A model generated the notes under the pieces. The model was not told where the DNA came from. It did no database searches and saw only the letters and a program-made list of their open reading frames with translations. The position numbers and the translations under genes are program-made. From assembly GCF_019038435.1 (NCBI RefSeq), contig NZ_JAGPOX010000006.1, positions 1 to 64,000 on the forward strand: 64,000 bases of DNA. The letters are read 5' to 3'. Shown piece by piece: positions 45,914 through 54,186 of this stretch (within the stretch, counting starts at the first letter, position 1; every line of letters begins with the position of its first letter). This stretch comes from Nocardia alni. GTDB taxonomy: Bacteria > Actinomycetota > Actinomycetes > Mycobacteriales > Mycobacteriaceae.

Positions 45914-47175
45914 CAGAGATCGCCTCCGATCGAGGTACGCAGCTCGGCGAGGATCGAGTAGACGACACCCTCGAGCCAGGCGATCAGCACGTCCTGGTGC
46001 GAGCGGCCGAGCCGGACGACCCGTTGGGCGGTGCCGAGGCTCGACGCGACGAGCTGGTAGGCGTTGAAGATCTGGTAGTAGCGCAGCCGGTCCGGGTCGA
46101 CGGTCAGGCCGGACGCGGCCTCGTAGGCCGGGTAGAACTCGTCGAGCGGCACCAGGCCCGAGACCAGCAGGCGCCCCTCGTCGTCGTGGGTCCCGAAGTG
46201 CGGCATGGTGATCCAGGCGAGGTCGCGGTGCCGATCGCCGAGATAACCCCGCTCGACGTCGAGCCACGCGGTGATCCGGCGCTCGTCCTCGTCGAACATG
46301 AAGTTGCCCGCGCGATAGTCGCCGTGCAGCAGGCTCACCCGGTCCAGCACGGGCAGGTTGCGCTCCAGCCACGAGGCCGCGACCTCCAGGACCGGCAGGT
46401 CCTCCGCGCGGTCCTCCTCCCATACGCGGCGGGCCCGGTTGAGCTGCCAGAGCGCGCTCTGCGTGGTCCCGACCTCGGGCACGTCGAACGCGCTCAGATC
46501 CGCCGCGGTGTGGTCGGCGGTGTGGATCCGGGCCAGGTGCTCGACGAACTGGGGCGCCAGCGCCCGGCGCAGCTCCGGGTAGAACGGGTTCCCGACGCCG
46601 GTGGCCCGGCCCCGCTCGACGGTCCTGGGCTTGGTCACCCCCTCCGCGAACGCGTACACCAGGGCGGGCTCCGGGAACCACTCACCGGTCTGGTCCACCC
46701 AGTACACGCGGGGCACCGGGACGACCCCGGCGAGCGCGCGGAGCAGCTGGAACTCCCGGCGCCTGCTGGTCGCGTTGAGCCCCTCCTGGGGCTCCATGCG
46801 TACCACGAGGTCGCTGGTGACGCGGCCCTGCTCGGGATCGTCCCAGTCCAAGCGGAAGGCCATCTGCAGCTTCGACGCGCCACCGGCGAGCCAGCGCTGC
46901 CCGGAGATGGTGAAGTCGCCGTCGAGGGTGTGGCGCAGGAAGCGGTCGAGGTCGGCGGCGAGGTCGTCGAGGCCGACCGGGCCGCGCCGCTCCGACCGGC
47001 GGTGGGCGAGTTTGCGGGACAGCATGTCGTCGTACTCGCGCTCGGTCGGGAACCGCGCGCGCATCTCCTCCGCGAACCCGTCGTCGGGTCGCATGCGGCG
47101 GGCCTCGTCGACGCCGCGCAGCAGGGCGAGCTCCGCGGCGCCGATGTCGGTGCCGGGATGTCCGGTGAGGGTCAC
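45913..47175 (-). CDS. APH-family phosphotransferase (kinase), cassette copy 2
   Basis: 420 residues, with a longer N-terminus than copy 1. ISGQRWLAGGASKLQMAFRL is the nucleotide loop, LLHGDYRAGNFMFD the catalytic loop and WLDVERGYLGDRHRDLAW the metal site (DVE in place of DWE). GTG 47175 follows AAGGAGG. It is first in a cassette of three overlapping genes. A histidine phosphatase gene ends 32 bp upstream on the same strand. Confidence 0.9.
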   Translation of the reverse strand: MTLTGHPGTDIGAAELALLRGVDEARRMRPDDGFAEEMRARFPTEREYDDMLSRKLAHRRSERRGPVGLDDLAADLDRFLRHTLDGDFTISGQRWLAGGASKLQMAFRLDWDDPEQGRVTSDLVVRMEPQEGLNATSRRREFQLLRALAGVVPVPRVYWVDQTGEWFPEPALVYAFAEGVTKPRTVERGRATGVGNPFYPELRRALAPQFVEHLARIHTADHTAADLSAFDVPEVGTTQSALWQLNRARRVWEEDRAEDLPVLEVAASWLERNLPVLDRVSLLHGDYRAGNFMFDEDERRITAWLDVERGYLGDRHRDLAWITMPHFGTHDDEGRLLVSGLVPLDEFYPAYEAASGLTVDPDRLRYYQIFNAYQLVASSLGTAQRVVRLGRSHQDVLIAWLEGVVYSILAELRTSIGGDL

Positions 47176-47206
47176 GTCTCCTCCTTCGGGGACGGTCGGG
47201 TGGATC

Positions 47207-47842
47207 TCATGCCTGCCCGGCGGGCACGGGCTGGCCCTGGTCGGTCCAGCGGGCGCAGGACCACCCGGCGCCCGGGTCGTATCGGAGCTCGATCGATCCG
47301 GTGTTGGGGACGGGATGGGCGGCCGCGAAGTACCCGTCGACCTCGGGACAGAGGTCGAGAGTGAGCAGCCGCATCGCGCCGCCGTGCGTCACGACGACGA
47401 CCCGCCCGCCCGGTGACGCCTGCGCCACCCGCTCGATCTCGGCGCGGAAGCGGACGGCGACCTCGCGACCGCTCTCGCCGCCGGGCATCCGTTCGTCGCG
47501 CTCGCCGCGCATCCAGTCCCCCAGCAGCCCGTGCAGCCGGGCCCAGTGCGCCGGGTCGGTCGAGCCCTCGAGATCGCCGACCTGGACCTCGTGCGCCCCA
47601 TCGAGGATGCCGACGGGCAGCCCGTGCGGGGCGGCGACGGCGGCGGTCTCTTGGGCCCGGCGGGCCCGGCTGGCGTACACGGCGTCGAGCGGTGTCGTGG
47701 CGAGTTCGGCGGCCACCGCCTCGGCCTGTGCCCGGCCGGTCGTGTCCAGGCCGGCGCCGGGCGGAGCCGAGTCCAGAGCCTGGGCGACGTTCGACGGCGT
47801 GCGCCCGTGCCGGACCAGCAGGACCGTGGTCGTCCCGGCCAT
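47207..47842 (-). CDS. histidine phosphatase (phosphoglycerate mutase-like)
   Basis: 211 residues with the RHG motif (LLVRHGRTPSN, Arg replacing the common Glu after RHG), ERMPGGESGREVAVRF and the second His in VVVVTHGGAMR. Small-molecule phosphatases of this family remove phosphate from sugar or other phosphates. It is coupled by ATGA to the SDR upstream and precedes the kinase cassette, so kinase and phosphatase may act on the same kind of metabolite. Confidence 0.92.
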   Translation of the reverse strand: MAGTTTVLLVRHGRTPSNVAQALDSAPPGAGLDTTGRAQAEAVAAELATTPLDAVYASRARRAQETAAVAAPHGLPVGILDGAHEVQVGDLEGSTDPAHWARLHGLLGDWMRGERDERMPGGESGREVAVRFRAEIERVAQASPGGRVVVVTHGGAMRLLTLDLCPEVDGYFAAAHPVPNTGSIELRYDPGAGWSCARWTDQGQPVPAGQA

Positions 47843-48609
47843 CAGAAGGAAGCCCGTCCGCCGGACAGGTCGAAGGTCATGCCCGTGGTGAACGAGCACT
47901 CCTCCGACACCATCCAGGCGATCATCGCGGCGGCCTCGTCCGGCCGGCCGACCCGCTTCATGGGGATGCGGGAGGCGGCCCACTCGGACACTTCGGGCGA
48001 CATGCTCTCCGCCCACGTCCGGTAGAGCGGGGTGTCGAACAGGGTTGGGGTCACGGCGTTGACCACGACCCCGGACTCGGCCAGCTCCCGGCCGAGGGTC
48101 TTGGTCAGCGCGAGCACCCCGGCCTTCGACGCGACGTAACCTGCCTGGTTCGGGCTGCCGTCCTTCGCCGTCATCGACGACACGTTGACGATCCGGCCGT
48201 AGCCGTTCGCCAGCAGGTGGGGAATGACCGCCCGGCACGTGTGGAACACCCCGGTGAGGTTGACGGCGAGCTCGCGGTGCCAGGTCTCCAGCGGGTAGTC
48301 CTGCACGACGCTGGTGCCGTCCGCGATCCCCGCTCCGTTGACCAGGATGTCGAGCCCGCCGAAGGCGTCCGCGGCGGCTCCGGCGGCGGCCTCGACGGCC
48401 GCCCAGTCGGTGACGTCGAGCCGGGCCAGGTGCGTCCGGTCCGCCGGGAGCTCCGGCCGGATGGCCTCGAGCGAGCGCTCGGAGACGTCCCAGACCGCCA
48501 CGCGGGCGCCGGAGTCGAGCAGCCGGCGGACGACCGCCAGCCCGATGCCGCTGGCTCCGCCGGTCACGATGGCGGATCGTCCGGTGAGGTCGATGTTGTT
48601 GTGCTGCAT
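47842..48609 (-). CDS. short-chain dehydrogenase/reductase
   Basis: 255 residues. TGGASGIG, NGAG (variant of NNAG), Ser in VSSMTAKDG and YVASKAG. VAVWDVSERS at the end of beta-2 favours NAD. GGAGAAGGG precedes the ATG. The start lies inside the last 46 bp of the histidine kinase gene. Likely oxidises a hydroxyl of a pathway intermediate. Confidence 0.92.
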   Translation of the reverse strand: MQHNNIDLTGRSAIVTGGASGIGLAVVRRLLDSGARVAVWDVSERSLEAIRPELPADRTHLARLDVTDWAAVEAAAGAAADAFGGLDILVNGAGIADGTSVVQDYPLETWHRELAVNLTGVFHTCRAVIPHLLANGYGRIVNVSSMTAKDGSPNQAGYVASKAGVLALTKTLGRELAESGVVVNAVTPTLFDTPLYRTWAESMSPEVSEWAASRIPMKRVGRPDEAAAMIAWMVSEECSFTTGMTFDLSGGRASF

Positions 48610-50003
48610 GGCCCTTCTCCTCGTCGAGTGGTGGATTCGGTGATCGAGTAAAACAGCGACGCGACCGTGCCGACAGAGTCACCGGTCTCGTCGGGCCGCG
48701 ACGGATGATGTAGCCGCTTCCGGCCATCGGCACAGCCAGGTCCACCGGGCAGGACGTCCGGGATCCGGGCCCGTACCGTGGTGCCGCCCGAGCGCACCGG
48801 CCGGACGGTCAGCTCACCATCGTGCGCGAGCGCGCGCTCCGCCATGGTCGTCATGCCCAGGCGCGCGCCGCCGCCGCGGCCGGGCCGGAAGCCGCGGCCG
48901 TCGTCGGTGACCTCCACGACGATGTCCCGGGTGCCCGGCAGCCGATGGAACCCGACGGCGGCGGTGGCGGCGCCGGCGTGCTTGGCCACGTTGTGCAGGG
49001 CCTCGCACACGATCAGGAACAGGTCCTCCTCGACCAGCTCGCCCAGTGTGAGGGGCTCCTCCGGGCAGTCCACAGTGACCGACAGCCTCCCGGGGGCGCT
49101 CATCGTCTCGGCGTACCCGCGCACGGCCTCGACCAGCCCGGCCTCGCGCAGCACTTCCGGACGCCGGTGCAGGATCAGCGCACGCATCTCGTCGAGCGCG
49201 GTCGCGGCCAGGCCGCGCAGCCCCGCGAGAGCGGATCTCACCTGGTCGGGGCTGTCCGCGGGCAGCAGCAGCTCGGCGGCCTGGACGTGCAGGTTCAGCG
49301 AGTAGAGCGCCTGGGTCACCGAGTCGTGCATGTCCCGTGCCAGCCTGCGGCGCTCGTCGCGCGCCGCCTGGATGCGCAGTCGGTCGAGCCGGCGCGAGGT
49401 CTCCACCGCGACCGCGGCCTGGTCCGCCATCGCGGTGAGGAAGCGCAGGTCCTCCGGCCCCGGCGTGGACCCGACCGGGTGGAAGCCCGCGAGCGCTCCG
49501 ATGACCTCTCCCTGAACCACCAGTGGCACCGCGACGTAGGTGTCCCACTCCGTGCCCGGGACGAGGTCGTACATGGGCGCCCACGCCGGGTCGTCCGCGA
49601 TCCCGGCCCGGCACCCGTACCGGATCTGCACCTGCCTGCTGTCGTAGGCCCGCACGGTCAGCAAGGCCGCACCGTTGTGCCGGCAGCGCTCCATCCGCTC
49701 CACGAAGTCCGGCGCCACCCCGGAGGTGCCCGCGTAGCGCCAGAGCCCGGTCGCCTGGTTCATCAGCACAATCGCGCAGTTCGCCATCCCGGAGGCCGTG
49801 CGCACCTCGTCGGCCAACCGGTCGAGGACGACCTCGATCCGCGGCTCGCAGGCCACGAGGGCCGCCGCCCTGGCGAAGGCGGCCAGCTCCCGCTCGCGGC
49901 GGCCCGCCTCGGGAACCGCGCGGTAGGTCACCGTGAACCCCATGCCGTCGACCGGGAGGCCGATCGCGTACAGAACCCTCCGATGTCGCGCACCTTCGGC
50001 CAT
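48564..50003 (-). CDS. sensor histidine kinase, GAF-HisKA_3, paralogue with truncated PAS and odd C-terminus
   Basis: 479 residues, similar to the kinase at 25231 from its residue 100 on (AAFARAAALVACEPRIEVVL, TEWDTYVAVPLVVQGEVIGALAG, RLARDMHDSVTQALY with His226, DDGRGF). Most of the PAS domain is missing. After RARIPDVLPGG the family end, the frame runs about 60 more unrelated residues and overlaps the SDR start by 46 bp. No response regulator follows; only the tail of one survives upstream at 50194. It may act as an orphan kinase or talk to the regulator at 26775. Confidence 0.88.
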   Translation of the reverse strand: MAEGARHRRVLYAIGLPVDGMGFTVTYRAVPEAGRRERELAAFARAAALVACEPRIEVVLDRLADEVRTASGMANCAIVLMNQATGLWRYAGTSGVAPDFVERMERCRHNGAALLTVRAYDSRQVQIRYGCRAGIADDPAWAPMYDLVPGTEWDTYVAVPLVVQGEVIGALAGFHPVGSTPGPEDLRFLTAMADQAAVAVETSRRLDRLRIQAARDERRRLARDMHDSVTQALYSLNLHVQAAELLLPADSPDQVRSALAGLRGLAATALDEMRALILHRRPEVLREAGLVEAVRGYAETMSAPGRLSVTVDCPEEPLTLGELVEEDLFLIVCEALHNVAKHAGAATAAVGFHRLPGTRDIVVEVTDDGRGFRPGRGGGARLGMTTMAERALAHDGELTVRPVRSGGTTVRARIPDVLPGGPGCADGRKRLHHPSRPDETGDSVGTVASLFYSITESTTRRGEGPCSTTTSTSPDDPPS

Positions 50004-50090
50004 GTCGTCGAGGTGCGGGCGGGGCTGGATGAGACGAGAAGGGTGGCCGGAGCAGCGGCCTCAGCAATGGGAGTATGCATATGACTTCGC

Positions 50091-50182
50091 CTCTTTCGCG
50101 CAAGCGATTCGTATTGCTCCAGTCAAGCCTTATGGTCCATGTCACATAAGGGTCCTGGGATGCGTCTCGCGCGCGACATCTG
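50091..50182 (-). promoter_or_regulatory. promoter region of the second kinase, copy of 27431-27522
   Basis: The reverse complement aligns with 27431-27522: ATGTCGCGCGCGAGACGC, TCCCAGGACCCTT, GTGACATGGACCAT (50132-50145), AGGCTTGACTGGAG and GCGCGAAAGAG are shared or nearly so. In the first locus this block drives the CoA-transferase operon; here it lies in front of the kinase. Confidence 0.55.
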
Positions 50183-50193
50183 TCGCGTCCGTG

Positions 50194-50256
50194 TCAGGAG
50201 ACGATGGCGACGTCTTCGCGTATTGCCCACAGCGCAGCGTGAATCCGCGAGGACAG
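50194..50256 (-). pseudogene. response-regulator C-terminal remnant
   Basis: The last codons read GLSSRIHAALWAIREDVAIV-S-stop, matching the end of the intact regulator at 27422 (GLSSRIQAALWAIREGIASV-S). The frame upstream is open but unlike any regulator. With the adjoining duplicated promoter it shows that a whole two-component locus was once present here. Confidence 0.8.
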
Positions 50257-50420
50257 CCCAGTGTCTACGGCATCGCCGAAAGCTCCGCGGCGGACAGCAT
50301 CGCTCAGCCGCCGAGCCGCACACGACCGGCCGGCCCCGGGCGTTCCGTCGATGATCGCGATCCGATCCGGGGCCGCGTCGACGGCCCGGCGGAGCAGCTG
50401 CATCAGCTGGCCGTCGGAAA

Positions 50421-51566
50421 TCAGGGAGCGAATGTGCGTCCGAATACCGAGCGCGCGACCACCAGCTTCGCGATCTGTGCGGTACCGTCGGCGATTTCGA
50501 ATCCCATGGCGTCACGCATCCGCTGCGCCTGGGGGTTGTCCGCGGACCAGGCCGCGTGACCGTAGGTGAGCAGCGATTGATGAATCGCTTCAACTGCCGC
50601 CTTCGGCGCCCACCACTTCACCATGCTCGCCTGGGTCGTATGGTCGAGGCCCTGGTCCTTGCGCCACAGCGCTTCGTAACACAGGTGGCGAGCACCGGCC
50701 ACGTAGGTGAGGTGTTCCACGAGCGGAAAGGCGACGCCCTGCCGCGTGCTGATCGGGGCGCCGAAAGTGTTGCGCTCCTTGGCATATTGGATGGCGTCGT
50801 CCAATGCGGCACTCGCGGTCCCCAGTGCCAGCAGGCCGATGATGGCCCGCGAATACTCGAATCCCTGCATGACGGACACGAATCCGGAGCCCTCATCACC
50901 CACCATCCGATCGGGCGTGACCGGCAGCCGGTCGAAGAACAGCGAGCACCGCCCGGCGGCACGGTTGGCCACATCGTTCAGACGTGTTCGTGATACGGCG
51001 GGGTGATTCAGCGGAACGTAGAACGCGCTCACACCGCGTGCCCCGGGTCCGCCGGTGCGCGCGAAGACGACGGCGTGGTCGGCATCCTCGGTCAGCGAGA
51101 TCGAGGTCTTCTCACCGGAGATCTCCCACCCGTCCGCCGTCGGTTTCGCCTGGAGTTCGATATTCGCGGCATCCGAACCGTGCCCCGGTTCGGTCAACGC
51201 CAGGGTGGGGATGACGCTTCCGTCCGCGATGGGCGCAAGCCACGCGGCCAGTTGCTCGTCCGACGCCGCCGACAGGAAGATGTCGCAGACCAGTGCCGTG
51301 GACAGCAAGGCGTAGCCGGCGTTGATATTCGAGCGGGCCACCTCCTCCGCGGCGATGCCGACCGTGACCGCGTCGGCCCCCGCGCCGCCGAATCGCGCCG
51401 GCACCCGCAGACCGAACAGGCCCACCGCCGCCATATCCGTGAAGATGGACGGGGTCATACGTCCGGTGACATCGTCGCGCTGATAATGCGGAGCCAACTG
51501 TTTCTCGGCGAATCTCCGGATCTCCCGCCGAAAGATCTCTTGCTCGTCGGTGAAGGAGAAGTCCAT
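50421..51566 (-). CDS. acyl-CoA dehydrogenase
   Basis: 381 residues: FSFTDEQEIFRREIRRFAEK, LALTEPGHGSDAANIELQA (FAD contact), EISGEKTSISLTEDADHAVV, ARSVFGRTFAP at the end. ATG 51566 has AAAGGG 9 bases upstream; a TTG three codons earlier is less likely. The sequence resembles dehydrogenases of cyclic or substituted acyl-CoAs (cyclohexanecarboxyl-CoA type), a tentative reading. It is the last gene of a Nudix-ligase-dehydrogenase operon. Confidence 0.93.
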   Translation of the reverse strand: MDFSFTDEQEIFRREIRRFAEKQLAPHYQRDDVTGRMTPSIFTDMAAVGLFGLRVPARFGGAGADAVTVGIAAEEVARSNINAGYALLSTALVCDIFLSAASDEQLAAWLAPIADGSVIPTLALTEPGHGSDAANIELQAKPTADGWEISGEKTSISLTEDADHAVVFARTGGPGARGVSAFYVPLNHPAVSRTRLNDVANRAAGRCSLFFDRLPVTPDRMVGDEGSGFVSVMQGFEYSRAIIGLLALGTASAALDDAIQYAKERNTFGAPISTRQGVAFPLVEHLTYVAGARHLCYEALWRKDQGLDHTTQASMVKWWAPKAAVEAIHQSLLTYGHAAWSADNPQAQRMRDAMGFEIADGTAQIAKLVVARSVFGRTFAP

Positions 51567-51589
51567 GGGACACAACCCTTTCCAGGTCC

Positions 51590-53215
51590 TCAGTCGAGCG
51601 CCGCGGTGGGCAGACTCGTGGTCGAATCACGCAGCGCGCGCCGCAGAATCTTGCCGCTCGACGTCTTGGGCAGACTGCCGAGAATCTGTATCTCGCTCGG
51701 CCGCTTGTACGCCGCGAGTCGCTCTCGCACGAAAGCAGCCAGTTCCGCGGAGTCGACCGACCCCGGTTTCTTCAGTGAGACAAAGGCTTTCACCGTCTCG
51801 CCGCGATACCGATCCGGCGCCCCCACCACCGCTGCCTCCAGGACGGCCGGATGCTCGTACAGTGCGTCCTCGACCTCGCGCGGCCACACCTTGAAGCCCG
51901 AACAGTTGATCAGATCCTTTTTCCGGTCCACCAGGAACAACCAGCCGTCCTCGTCGACGACGCCGATGTCGCCCGAGTACAACAGACCGTCACGGATCGT
52001 CGCCGCGGTGGCATCGGGCCGATTCCAGTAGCCGCTCACCACACCCGGGCTCGACAGCACGACCTCTCCGGCAGTGCCCGCGGGCAGTTCGTTGCCGTCG
52101 TCGTCGACGATGCGCACCGAGGTGCCCGGGGTCGGCAGGCCGACCGCCAGCGCCCCGGTGGTCGGATCCACCGGCGACCGCATTCCCTTCGGCGTCAAGT
52201 GGGTCGCCGCCGTCGCTTCGGTCATCCCGTAGGCGCCGAGCAACTGCTGTCCGGTCCGTTCTTCGAACGACCGCGCCGTGGCGGGCGAGATCGGCGCGCC
52301 GCCGCTGTACACCCGGTCGAAGGCAGCGAAGTCCGAGAGGGTGAATCCGGGGTTCTGCAGCAGCCCGATATACGCGGTGACCGGGCCGACCGCAAAGGTG
52401 GGCCTATGTTCCCGGATGCTGTCCAGCATCACACCGGGATGGAACCGGAAGCTCAACACCAGCGGACAGCACGAAATCAGGGCCGGAACCAACTGCACCA
52501 TCAATCCCGTGATGTGGAACAGCGGAGCCAGCGCGAGCACCGTGCTGTGCGGCCCGACAGCGGTGACCGCACAGGTGGCCCGGCCCACGGAGATGACATT
52601 GCGGTGGCTGCACATCGCGCCCTTGGGCGCTCCCGTCGTCCCCGAGGTGTAACACAGGAACGCGACGTCTTCGGGAGACGGCTCGTGTGGTCGCGGCGCG
52701 CGGCCGCGGTACCGCGCCAGCAACGTCTCGAATTCCAGCACCCCCGTCGCCGGTTCGACGGTCCGGTCCGCCAGCACCCGCTCGTCGTTCCTGGTCTGCA
52801 TACCGCAGCCGCGGGCGGTGATCACCCGGCGAACCGCAGTGGCCGCCACGACGTCGCGGGCCACGTCGCGCCACAGCGTGTCCAGCGCGACGAGAACCAC
52901 TGCCCCGCAGTCGTTCAGATGGTGTTCGAGCTCGGCCGCGCGCAACATCGGATTGACCGGAACGAGAATCGCGCCCAGCTTCCAGACGGCCAGCAACGTG
53001 AGCACGTAGTGCGGCATGTTCTGCATGAAGGCGGCCACCCGGTCGCCCGGCCCGACCCCCTCGGCCGCCAGCGCGGCCGCCAGCGCATCGGAGAGTTCAT
53101 CCACCTGCCGCACCGTCAGGATGGTGTCGAAGTAGATCAGCTGGGGTCGATCCGGATACCTGCGGGAGTTCTCGCGAAAGACCCGCAGTGTCGTAGGCGG
53201 TTCGGCGGTATTCAT
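51590..53215 (-). CDS. AMP-forming acyl-CoA synthetase (ligase)
   Basis: 541 residues. The ATP/AMP signature CYTSGTTGAPKGAMCSH, the A5-like motif GAYGMTEATAATHL, GDIGVVDEDGWLFLVDRKKD and the C-terminal catalytic Lys in PKTSSGKILRR are all present. It activates a carboxylic acid to acyl-CoA through an acyl-AMP. The start overlaps the Nudix stop by four bases. The dehydrogenase downstream would use its product. Confidence 0.95.
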   Translation of the reverse strand: MNTAEPPTTLRVFRENSRRYPDRPQLIYFDTILTVRQVDELSDALAAALAAEGVGPGDRVAAFMQNMPHYVLTLLAVWKLGAILVPVNPMLRAAELEHHLNDCGAVVLVALDTLWRDVARDVVAATAVRRVITARGCGMQTRNDERVLADRTVEPATGVLEFETLLARYRGRAPRPHEPSPEDVAFLCYTSGTTGAPKGAMCSHRNVISVGRATCAVTAVGPHSTVLALAPLFHITGLMVQLVPALISCCPLVLSFRFHPGVMLDSIREHRPTFAVGPVTAYIGLLQNPGFTLSDFAAFDRVYSGGAPISPATARSFEERTGQQLLGAYGMTEATAATHLTPKGMRSPVDPTTGALAVGLPTPGTSVRIVDDDGNELPAGTAGEVVLSSPGVVSGYWNRPDATAATIRDGLLYSGDIGVVDEDGWLFLVDRKKDLINCSGFKVWPREVEDALYEHPAVLEAAVVGAPDRYRGETVKAFVSLKKPGSVDSAELAAFVRERLAAYKRPSEIQILGSLPKTSSGKILRRALRDSTTSLPTAALD

Positions 53216-54081
53216 CGCGCTTCCCCGGCCGCCGGATACATCTGCAGTTGCGCACGCAGCCCGAGTTCGACCAGGTCGTCGGGCAGCGCCAGATACATTC
53301 CCTCGTCATCGCAGACGGCCCGCGGCCGGATCGTGGGCACGACGCGGTCCGAGTCGAGCACCTGGTCGACGCCGCGGAACCGATAGAGCTCGAGGCATGT
53401 GCAGTACTGCGGCGGCAACAGAGGCAGCCGTTTGTCGTCGGCCTGACGAATCGCCTGCTCGACATTCATCCATAGGCCGGCGGTCGATTCACGCGAGACT
53501 CCAAGTGTCACTTGATCATCGGGGCAACGGGCTACCAGGAACCAGGTGTGGAATCGACGCGGTTCGAACTCGGGGGTGATCCAGACCGACCAGGGTTTGA
53601 GCCAATCGGACCGCAGCGTCAAACCTCGCCGACGCAACAGTTCCGCCAAGCCGAGCCGGTGCTGGGACAGCGACTCGCGATCCTCGCGCCAGTCATCGGA
53701 ATCCAGGTTGCGCAGCTGCGAACCGTTCGTCGGCGACGCGAGCAGTACGCCGGACTCCTCAAATGTCTCTCGCACCGCGGCGCACACGACCGCGCGTGCG
53801 CTGTCCGGCCCGATCCCGAGATCCTCGCCCCATTGTTCGGGCGAGGGCCCGGTCCAATCCGAGATCGGCTCGGCATCGCCCCCGTCGACGCGACCGCCCG
53901 GAAAAACCGGCCGACCGCCTGCGAAATCCATTGTCGGCGAACGCATCAGCAGATGCACCTCGAGGCCGGCCGCACCATCACGCAGCATCACCACGGAAGC
54001 CGCGGGTCGCGGTTCCGCGGTATTCGTCGTCGTAGAAGTTGCCCGGAACATCTTCTCTGGCAACCGAATTCGTGGGTCCAT
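53212..54081 (-). CDS. Nudix hydrolase, NUDT7/NUDT19 (CoA pyrophosphatase)-like
   Basis: 289 residues. The Nudix box is stretched: FPGGRVDGGDAE is separated from RETFEESGVLL by about 35 residues, as in the NUDT19 branch, whose members cleave CoA and acyl-CoA. ATG 54081 follows AAGGGG; the frame extends 26 codons upstream. It is coupled to an acyl-CoA ligase by ATGA, so controlling the CoA ester pool or recycling stalled acyl-CoA is a fair inference. Confidence 0.85.
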   Translation of the reverse strand: MDPRIRLPEKMFRATSTTTNTAEPRPAASVVMLRDGAAGLEVHLLMRSPTMDFAGGRPVFPGGRVDGGDAEPISDWTGPSPEQWGEDLGIGPDSARAVVCAAVRETFEESGVLLASPTNGSQLRNLDSDDWREDRESLSQHRLGLAELLRRRGLTLRSDWLKPWSVWITPEFEPRRFHTWFLVARCPDDQVTLGVSRESTAGLWMNVEQAIRQADDKRLPLLPPQYCTCLELYRFRGVDQVLDSDRVVPTIRPRAVCDDEGMYLALPDDLVELGLRAQLQMYPAAGEAR

Positions 54082-54162
54082 CGCACCCCTTGAAAAGAAA
54101 CGGCGCAACCCGCCACTCCCGCCGACTACCGGCCCCATCCAACGAAGGGAGTAGTACATCCG

Positions 54163-54177
54163 AGTGACGTGGGTTAC
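54163..54177 (+). promoter_or_regulatory. promoter motif of a probably leaderless enoyl-CoA hydratase gene
   Basis: AGTGACGTGGGTTAC matches the GTGACNTNNNTTAC motif at 11277 and 12995. The overlapping TACAGT (54175-54180) could be a -10 box, which would put the transcript start at or very near ATG 54187. No Shine-Dalgarno is visible. Confidence 0.4.
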
Positions 54178-54186
54178 AGTGCTGCC

